Part shown: piece after piece, positions 5,928 to 11,638 of the stretch | Layout: each line of letters opens with the position of its first letter | Position numbering within the stretch: the stretch's first letter is position 1 | Translations under genes and position numbers: made by a program | Assembly: GCA_023458995.1 (NCBI GenBank) | Contig: JAEWVV010000129.1 | Span: 1-11,638 of the forward strand | Source: Bacillota bacterium | GTDB lineage: Bacteria > Bacillota_I > Bacilli_A > Acholeplasmatales > Acholeplasmataceae | Reading direction: 5' to 3' | DNA: 11,638 nt | Notes under the pieces: model-generated | The model's database searches: none | What the model was told of the DNA's origin: nothing | The model's input: only the letters and a program-made list of their open reading frames with translations

Positions 5928-7109
5928 TTAAAGATTGAGGATGGTTTTAATCTTTTGTGGTAATCCATCAATTTCTTTAAGTGATATACTGCAAAGTGCA
6001 AAACGAACTCCACCATTCATTGGAACTGCATAAATATGGTGTTTAGCCAATGTTAAATAATCAACATCTGGATCTTTTGTTAAGACAACGGCGTAGAATC
6101 CACTTCTAAATGGATGTGTCTTTAATCCAATCGCCTTAGCCTGATTAATGAATAACTGGCTTCTCTTTTGGACGATTTCATTGATTTTATCAAGAGATAT
6201 TTTGAAATCTTTCTTGTTTTCTGGAATTGAAAACTTGTTAAATAGTTCAATAGATGCTGTTGGTGTAGCTGACCATGAACCTCTCGCTTCATTGACATAA
6301 GCTTTATGAATATCAGTTAATCTCTTTTCATCTTTTGACATATAGATTGCTGCACCTAATCTTAAACCATAAACGCCAAATGTTTTAGAACCAGAAAAAG
6401 CAATTACTGTTGTTACATTTGATTCTAGTTTTGTAAGCACTGAAAGCTTTTTACGATTATCTTCTTCATGTGAAAACTCTAAATAAGCTAGGTCATAAAG
6501 GAAAATAATATCATTATCTTTCTTTTCGTTAAGAATATCAAGAATACGTGAAAACTCATCTTGACTTAACGTGAAACCGGTTGGGTTATGACATGGATCA
6601 TTGACGATCACAATCACACGATGCTGAATTTTACATAGTTCATCTAATCTTTGTTTAAATGATGTAAGGTTAAACGCATCACCATCAAACTGTAAATGTT
6701 CAAAGCAATTAAGATGTGCTCTATCAGCAAATCTTTCGTACTGCCAACGAATATCTGGTACAAAAATGGATTCTCCTGGTTTAGTAAAAACCGAGAAGGT
6801 TGCTGCTATCGCCCCGCTGCCACCGGGCGTAGCACATGCATTCATAAAAAATTTTTCTTTGAGCTCTTTTTCATATTTCCCAAAAACCCAAGTCAAAAGA
6901 TTTTTCTTGAATAAAGCTCCTCCATCAACCGCAGGATAGGGAAGGATTTCTTCATCGGTTAAATCCTTGATCGCTTTTAAAACGATTGGCATTCCACCGA
7001 TAGCTTTATCCTCATCGTAAAACATACCAATCGATGCATTGATTACGTCAGGATATATTTCTGCCGCTTCACGTGCATCCTTTGATATTTTTAAAATATC
7101 TACTGCCAC
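5928..7109 (-). CDS. Class I PLP-dependent aminotransferase, aspartate/aromatic type
   Basis: This fold-type I aminotransferase has the family marks, numbered here from the GTG at 7118: YPAVDGG (61-67, substrate/PLP region), CATPGGSGAIA (95-105), NDPCHNPTG (173-181, with the Asn that contacts PLP), YDLAY (208-212, Asp to the pyridine nitrogen), SGSKTFGVYGLRLGA (242-256, Lys245 as Schiff-base lysine) and FRSGFY near the C-terminus with a substrate-carboxylate Arg. The pattern is nearest the AspC/TyrB group; the exact substrate cannot be read off. No ATG start is available. I prefer the GTG at 7109 (393 aa): GAGGTGATC, a full match to the 16S tail, lies 8 bases upstream of it, while the GTG at 7118 is inside that site. 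It starts 16 bases after the mfd stop, so it probably rides on mfd transcripts, and a terminator follows. Confidence 0.9.
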   Translation of the reverse strand: MAVDILKISKDAREAAEIYPDVINASIGMFYDEDKAIGGMPIVLKAIKDLTDEEILPYPAVDGGALFKKNLLTWVFGKYEKELKEKFFMNACATPGGSGAIAATFSVFTKPGESIFVPDIRWQYERFADRAHLNCFEHLQFDGDAFNLTSFKQRLDELCKIQHRVIVIVNDPCHNPTGFTLSQDEFSRILDILNEKKDNDIIFLYDLAYLEFSHEEDNRKKLSVLTKLESNVTTVIAFSGSKTFGVYGLRLGAAIYMSKDEKRLTDIHKAYVNEARGSWSATPTASIELFNKFSIPENKKDFKISLDKINEIVQKRSQLFINQAKAIGLKTHPFRSGFYAVVLTKDPDVDYLTLAKHHIYAVPMNGGVRFALCSISLKEIDGLPQKIKTILNL

Positions 7110-7125
7110 ATCGATCACCTCTAGT

Positions 7126-10100
7126 TTAATTATATATGAAATCGTCTAAAAATAGGTCAAACAAGTAGAGCCAATGATTTGTTTCATGCTTTGTTACAAG
7201 CGTGATGTGCACATGTCCTTTCAAGTAGCCAAGACGTACTTGAGCAACAAAAGCGTTAGCCTTTTCGAACAGTTTTTTACCATCTATTTTTTGAGATGCT
7301 TCCATCGAAAGAACGAGCGTTACTTGATTTGTCTCAACAATTGTCTTGTGACCGCCTATCTTTGAAGACATCTTTTTAAATAATTTTTCATACATATAAA
7401 GAAGAAGATCTGCATCAAGTTCACCGAAACGATCGGTTAATTCTGCTTTTAAATCATCAATATCTTTTATACGATTTAATTCTGCAATTCGTTTATGAAT
7501 TTCAATACGCACTGAATCTTGGGATACATAGTTTGGATCAACGTGTCTTGGTGCATAGACCTCATCAATTTGAGTTTCCTTTGGACGATCTAAAGATATA
7601 CCGGTGATGGCTTCTTCAAGCAGTTTCATATAAAGTTCAATACCAACTGAATCAATAAATCCAGATTGTTCTGAGCCTAATATATCGCCTGCACCACGAA
7701 TGGATAAGTCACGCATTGCAATCTTAAAGCCACTGCCAAGAGCTGTAAAATCTTGGATTGCTGAAAGTCTCTTTTTAGCTTCATCATTGATATTTTTAAA
7801 TTGATCATATAGAAGATACGCATATGCAATACGATCACTTCTTCCAACACGACCCCTAATCTGATAGAGTTGTGATAGTCCTAATTGATCTGCATCGTGA
7901 ATGATTAACGTGTTTGTATTTGGAATATCAACACCTGTTTCAATAATCGTAGTGGATACTAAAACATCAAACTCATGATCGATAAAATCTGAAAGTACAT
8001 TTTCAAGTTGGTCACGATTCATTTTGCCATGAGCAAATGTGATACGTGCATCAGGAACTAATTTTTGAAGTTTATAAACCATACCTTCAATACCTTGTAC
8101 TTTGTTGAATAAATAAAAGATTTGTCCACCGCGTGCGATTTCTCTAACGATAGCTTCTTTAACAAGTGCTTCTTGTCTTTCAACGACATAAGTCTGTACT
8201 GGGTACCGATTTCTTGGTGGTGTTTCAATCATTGATAAGTCTTTTAAACCCATCATTGACATTTGTAATGTTCTAGGTATGGGTGTTGCAGAAAGCGTTA
8301 ATGTATCAACATTCACTTTAATCTCGCGAATACGTTCTTTATGTTCAACACCAAAGCGTTGTTCTTCATCGATAATGAGAAGACCTAAATCTTTATATTT
8401 AATATCATCTGATAAGAGCCGGTGTGTTCCAATAACTACATCCACAAATCCTCTTTTTAAATTTTCAATTGTTTCTTTTTGTTTTTTAGGTGTCACAAAA
8501 CGAGACATTAAGGCAACGTTAGCACCATATTTTTCAAATCGTTCTTTAAATGTATAGTAGTGTTGTCGAGCTAATACGGTTGTTGGAACGAGATATAGAA
8601 CTTGTTTTTGATTTAAAACTGCCTTAAAGGCTGCACGTAGTGCAACTTCGGTTTTACCAAAACCAACGTCACCACAAATTAAGCGGTCCATCGGTCTTTC
8701 AATTTCCATATCATGTTTTGTATCAATAATTGCTCGTTCTTGGTCTTTGGTTGTCTCATATGCAAAATCACGTTCAAATGCCTTTTGCATCTCATTATCT
8801 GTATTAAACTTATAACCAATACTTTGTTGTCTTTGTGCATAAAGTGCAATGAGTCGATCCGATAAGTCTTTAATACGCATTCTGACTTGTGCTTTTGTCT
8901 TAGACCATTGTTTTCCACCAAGTTTAGATAACTTGGGATGCATACCATCATGACTGGAATACTTTAAGACCATATCAATCTGATCCATAGGTACGTAAAG
9001 TGCTTCATCATTTAAGTAGATAATATGTAAGTAGTCTCGCTTGTCTCCTGAGAGTTCCATCGTTTTTAAGCCCATATATTGACCAATACCATAATCATAA
9101 TGAACAACAAAATCACCTGGAGTTAAATCTTCGATTCTTCTGATTTTGGTTGCTTGATTAAGGACACTTCGATAACGAATTGCAGGTCTAATACGGTAGG
9201 TAAAGAGTTGTGACTCATCTAAGACCCACACCGCTTCATGTTTCATTTGGAATGAACCATAACTTGCGATATCTAAGATATGGATACCTGGACTACTTGT
9301 TAATTCGTGATCAAATGATATATGTTTCTTATGTAAATACTCAATCAGTTCTTCACGATATGCTTTTTGTGCGATACAAACAAAAATACGATAGGATGGC
9401 ATATCTTTAATATCAAGGTTAAAGAGTTCAAGATTTCCTTGATATGTATTCATTGTTGAAACACCTAAATCGATTGCATCCTTCGGACTATTTAGTCCAA
9501 AGTTATCAATTTCGATGTGTTCTTTTGCTAAATGTTTATCAAGTGTTACTCGAAAAGGAACTTTTAAAAAGTGATCGCCATTCATTGTGACTGCATATGT
9601 CATTAAATCGCTTAATGTGTGTTCTTCGTTAATTCTCATTTTGTGAACATCGATAAATATTAGTTTTGCATGTTTAGCAAAATCTAAAAGCGTCGTTTCC
9701 TCGTCATTAAAGAAAGGAATATACATCGATAGTCCATCAAGTTTAATACGTTCTTCAATCCACTCAAGATCTTGATTGAGTTTATCCGTTTCACGATCTG
9801 ATAAATCCATCGGTTCAAAGAAAGCTCTAATTTTTTTAAGAGCATCGTTTTTCATTTGATCCGTATAGAAAAGTTCATGAATTGGTGCAATTTCGATTTG
9901 TTCTACTTCTGCAAATGACCTTTGTGTTTCAACATCAAACACTTTAATTTGATCGATCACATCATCAAAAAAATCAATACGATAAGGTTGATCGTGGTTT
10001 AATGTGAACACATCTAAAATGTGTCCTCTTAAGCTGAACTCACCTGGTTTTTCAACAGTAAAACTACGTTGATATCCACTATAAACTAAATACTGAACAA

Positions 10101-10539
10101 GTTTTTCAACATCATAAGATTGATCTTTAGTCAGTTTTTTAACGCCATTTACATAGTCTTTAGGTGTTAACTGGCGTAGCGATAAGCCTTGCATGGTTGT
10201 CACAACCAAGAAAGGTTTATCCGTCATTAATTGTTTTAATGTATATAGGCGTTCACTTTTGAATTCTGGGCTTCCTAACGCCATGATGGATGTTAATGTT
10301 TGGTCAGCAGGATAAAACAAAACATCTTCAGCATCGATAATTTGTGAAATCGTATCATAATACTTTTGTGCTTCGTAAAGATTGGGAAGAGCAACGATGA
10401 CCGTTTCTTGATTGATTTGAAAATCAATCGCTGCTAAATAAGCATTAAACGCGTCATTAGAAAACTTAAAAAACGTCGATTTCGACGTTTTCTTAATCCA
10501 TTTTTGAATATGTTCACTTTGTTTAAGCCACTCAATCAT
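7126..10539 (-). CDS. mfd: Transcription-repair coupling factor Mfd
   Basis: Mfd is a DNA translocase that removes RNA polymerase stalled at lesions and recruits the UvrA repair machinery. The 1137 residues are normal for the family. Domains in order: an N-terminal UvrB-like module (about 1-380); the RNA-polymerase interaction domain starting at PGDFVVHYDYGIGQYMG (474-490); helicase core 1 with Walker A GDVGFGKT (623-630) and DEEQRFG (724-730); SATPIPRT (750-757); core 2 with ETGVDIPNTN (867-876) and GRVGRS (896-901); the translocation motif RGAGDILGSEQSG (948-960); and a C-terminal TRCF domain. The ATG at 10539 has a GGAG site and lies 14 bases after pth. Codons 16-24 form a terminator-like hairpin (10468-10491). 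No frameshift seen. Confidence 0.98.
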   Translation of the reverse strand: MIEWLKQSEHIQKWIKKTSKSTFFKFSNDAFNAYLAAIDFQINQETVIVALPNLYEAQKYYDTISQIIDAEDVLFYPADQTLTSIMALGSPEFKSERLYTLKQLMTDKPFLVVTTMQGLSLRQLTPKDYVNGVKKLTKDQSYDVEKLVQYLVYSGYQRSFTVEKPGEFSLRGHILDVFTLNHDQPYRIDFFDDVIDQIKVFDVETQRSFAEVEQIEIAPIHELFYTDQMKNDALKKIRAFFEPMDLSDRETDKLNQDLEWIEERIKLDGLSMYIPFFNDEETTLLDFAKHAKLIFIDVHKMRINEEHTLSDLMTYAVTMNGDHFLKVPFRVTLDKHLAKEHIEIDNFGLNSPKDAIDLGVSTMNTYQGNLELFNLDIKDMPSYRIFVCIAQKAYREELIEYLHKKHISFDHELTSSPGIHILDIASYGSFQMKHEAVWVLDESQLFTYRIRPAIRYRSVLNQATKIRRIEDLTPGDFVVHYDYGIGQYMGLKTMELSGDKRDYLHIIYLNDEALYVPMDQIDMVLKYSSHDGMHPKLSKLGGKQWSKTKAQVRMRIKDLSDRLIALYAQRQQSIGYKFNTDNEMQKAFERDFAYETTKDQERAIIDTKHDMEIERPMDRLICGDVGFGKTEVALRAAFKAVLNQKQVLYLVPTTVLARQHYYTFKERFEKYGANVALMSRFVTPKKQKETIENLKRGFVDVVIGTHRLLSDDIKYKDLGLLIIDEEQRFGVEHKERIREIKVNVDTLTLSATPIPRTLQMSMMGLKDLSMIETPPRNRYPVQTYVVERQEALVKEAIVREIARGGQIFYLFNKVQGIEGMVYKLQKLVPDARITFAHGKMNRDQLENVLSDFIDHEFDVLVSTTIIETGVDIPNTNTLIIHDADQLGLSQLYQIRGRVGRSDRIAYAYLLYDQFKNINDEAKKRLSAIQDFTALGSGFKIAMRDLSIRGAGDILGSEQSGFIDSVGIELYMKLLEEAITGISLDRPKETQIDEVYAPRHVDPNYVSQDSVRIEIHKRIAELNRIKDIDDLKAELTDRFGELDADLLLYMYEKLFKKMSSKIGGHKTIVETNQVTLVLSMEASQKIDGKKLFEKANAFVAQVRLGYLKGHVHITLVTKHETNHWLYLFDLFLDDFIYN
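10468..10491 (-). terminator. Terminator-like hairpin inside the 5' end of mfd
   Basis: The mRNA strand reads AAAACGTCG, loop AAAT, CGACGTTTT, then two more Ts (six Ts in a row, 10473-10468). The 9-bp stem is perfect and has the form of an intrinsic terminator, yet it lies in frame within codons 16-24 of mfd, about 50 bases after the start codon. It may be an attenuator exposed when translation fails, or only a chance result of a lysine/threonine/serine/phenylalanine-rich stretch. Confidence 0.45.
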
Positions 10540-10553
10540 GGTGTTTACTCCAA

Positions 10554-11123
10554 TTATAACTGGGTATTATACTTCGTCATAATATCTTTATAAGATGTAC
10601 CCTCAATAAATTGTTCTACAATTTCTTTTGATAAAACGATTGATTTACTTAGCGTAATCAGTTGATCTTGTGTCAGTTGACCTAAAACGTATTGGTCTAA
10701 GGGAATATTTGGATTATTATCAACACCGATACGGATACGTTTGAATGTTTCCGTGTGGAGAAGTCCAATGATATTTCTTAACCCATTATGTCCACCATGA
10801 CCACCAGTTTCCCGAAGTCTTAGTTTTCCTGTTTCTAAATTCACATCATCAACGATGACGAGTAAATTGTCAATATCAATATCATAATAGCTCATCAATT
10901 TGGTGATTGCCTCACCAGAAAGATTCATAAATGTCGATGGTTTCGCCAAGCATACTTTTTTTCCATTTACATTTAAGATTGCTACTTCTGCGTTAAACTT
11001 TGCATCAAAGCGGGCTTGTGCACCTGCTTCTTTTAAGATTTCATCAATTACCATAAATCCAACGTTGTGTCTTGTTTTTTGATATTTAAGTCCCGGATTA
11101 CCAAGACCTACAACAAGCTTCAT
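10554..11123 (-). CDS. pth: Peptidyl-tRNA hydrolase
   Basis: Cytosolic esterase that frees tRNA from peptidyl-tRNAs that drop off the ribosome. The 189 residues are a normal size. [11 protein letters not shown] opens the protein. Conserved positions are Asn9, the catalytic His19 (TRHNVGF), Asn67 ([10 protein letters not shown], 61-70), Asp92/Asp93 ([16 protein letters not shown], 89-104) and Asn113 in GGHGGHNGL (107-115). The ATG at 11123 overlaps the prs stop in an ATGA, so translation is coupled to prs; the own ribosome binding site (AAAGAGAA) is weak. mfd follows after 14 bases. The prs-pth-mfd order resembles Bacilli, where ctc lies between prs and pth; here ctc is absent. Confidence 0.98.
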   Translation of the reverse strand: MKLVVGLGNPGLKYQKTRHNVGFMVIDEILKEAGAQARFDAKFNAEVAILNVNGKKVCLAKPSTFMNLSGEAITKLMSYYDIDIDNLLVIVDDVNLETGKLRLRETGGHGGHNGLRNIIGLLHTETFKRIRIGVDNNPNIPLDQYVLGQLTQDQLITLSKSIVLSKEIVEQFIEGTSYKDIMTKYNTQL

Positions 11124-11638
11124 TGTTGATTCTCTTTATGTTGGATTTTATCAAAGATTTGGCTAATTGGTTCGTCTTTGACAATGTGCAGTATGGATTG
11201 ACCGAGAAGTGGTCCTATGGATAATTGTGTGATTTTTGGCGATTTTTTATTAGGGTCTAAAGCAATTGTATCAGTTACAACAACTTCAGTGATTGGTGAA
11301 TCATCAATACGTTCGATTGCAGGACCAGACAATACAGCATGTGTAGCAGCTGCGTAAACTTTTGTCGCACCAGCAGCAATTAACGCTGATGCACCAGCAA
11401 TGAGAGTACCTGCAGTATCGATAATATCGTCAACCATAATTGCGATTTTACCATTGACATCACCGATGATGTTTTGTACTTCAGCTTTGTTCGGTTCTGG
11501 TCTACGTTTATCAATAATCGCAAGAGGCGCATTAAATGAACGCGCAAATATTCTTGCACGTGTCACACCACCATGGTCTGGTGAAACGACAACGATGTTT
11601 TCAAGCTTTTTAGTATATTGAAAATAATCAGCGAGAAG
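11120..11638 (-). CDS. prs: Ribose-phosphate pyrophosphokinase, C-terminal part (5' end beyond the right edge)
   Basis: Makes PRPP from ribose 5-phosphate and ATP, the precursor of purine, pyrimidine, NAD, His and Trp synthesis and of base salvage. The window holds the last 172 residues; the frame is open to 11638, so the start lies outside and the GTG at 11566 is internal. Family marks are [14 protein letters not shown], the flexible loop [11 protein letters not shown], and the PRPP-binding signature [11 protein letters not shown], followed by [18 protein letters not shown]. It ends in TGA that overlaps the pth ATG by the ATGA arrangement, which also shows that TGA is used as a stop here. 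The C-terminal tail after IKDEPIS-type sequence is short and polar, as usual. Confidence 0.96.
   Translation of the reverse strand, partial: LLADYFQYTKKLENIVVVSPDHGGVTRARIFARSFNAPLAIIDKRRPEPNKAEVQNIIGDVNGKIAIMVDDIIDTAGTLIAGASALIAAGATKVYAAATHAVLSGPAIERIDDSPITEVVVTDTIALDPNKKSPKITQLSIGPLLGQSILHIVKDEPISQIFDKIQHKENQQ

Noticed and set aside
8679..8951. 90-codon minus-strand open frame inside mfd
   Set aside because: It lies in another frame wholly within the well-supported mfd helicase region and shows no recognisable motif.
1..11638. tRNA, rRNA, CRISPR array, insertion sequence or phage genes
   Set aside because: No cloverleaf, no regularly spaced direct repeats, and no transposase or integrase motif seen on either strand; the window is housekeeping genes throughout.

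Overview
The window is AT-rich and every gene I can support reads on the minus strand, so transcription runs from high to low coordinates. TGA is used as a normal stop: prs ends in TGA inside an ATGA overlap with pth, and fhs ends in TGA followed by TAG. Genes end tightly packed with GGAGG-type ribosome binding sites. With the gene content (fhs, folD, glyA, an RnfC-like protein, a YeeN-type YebC protein) this suggests a low-GC member of the Firmicutes/Mollicutes that keeps the standard code, most likely an Acholeplasma-like organism. The species cannot be fixed from the window.

Layout in the direction of transcription. (1) 11638-7126: prs (5' end outside the window), pth and mfd. This order resembles the prs-ctc-spoVC(pth)-mfd block of Bacilli, without ctc. 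(2) 7109-5928: a class I aminotransferase starting just after mfd, followed by a terminator-like hairpin. (3) 5827-3388: fhs and folD, 4 bases apart, with a promoter in front of fhs that is interleaved with the hairpin. (4) 3369-3112: a dedicated promoter, a guanine-type purine riboswitch, about 110 bases of unexplained structured RNA, and a strong intrinsic terminator. (5) 3057-1797: ppa and yebC, 13 bases apart. (6) 1740-1: a terminator, then a promoter for glyA and an RnfC-like gene that leaves the window.

Functional themes. Fhs, FolD and GlyA form the folate one-carbon module that links formate, serine and glycine to 5,10-methylene- and 10-formyl-THF, used for purines, thymidylate and initiator Met-tRNA. 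Prs makes PRPP. Phosphoribosyltransferases that consume PRPP release pyrophosphate, which Ppa removes. A guanine sensor in front of ppa therefore fits a nucleotide-salvage logic, although ppa is not a usual guanine-riboswitch target. Pth, Mfd and YebC are maintenance factors for translation and transcription-coupled repair.

The most interesting part is 3112-3369. The riboswitch core is essentially complete, down to the base that decides guanine specificity. Its P1 3' strand can instead pair with a segment just downstream. A further long-range pairing could compete with the terminator before ppa. Other points to check are a terminator hairpin whose 5' arm lies mostly upstream of the predicted fhs start site, a 16-base palindromic -10 element shared exactly by fhs and glyA, and a terminator-like hairpin inside the first 25 codons of mfd.
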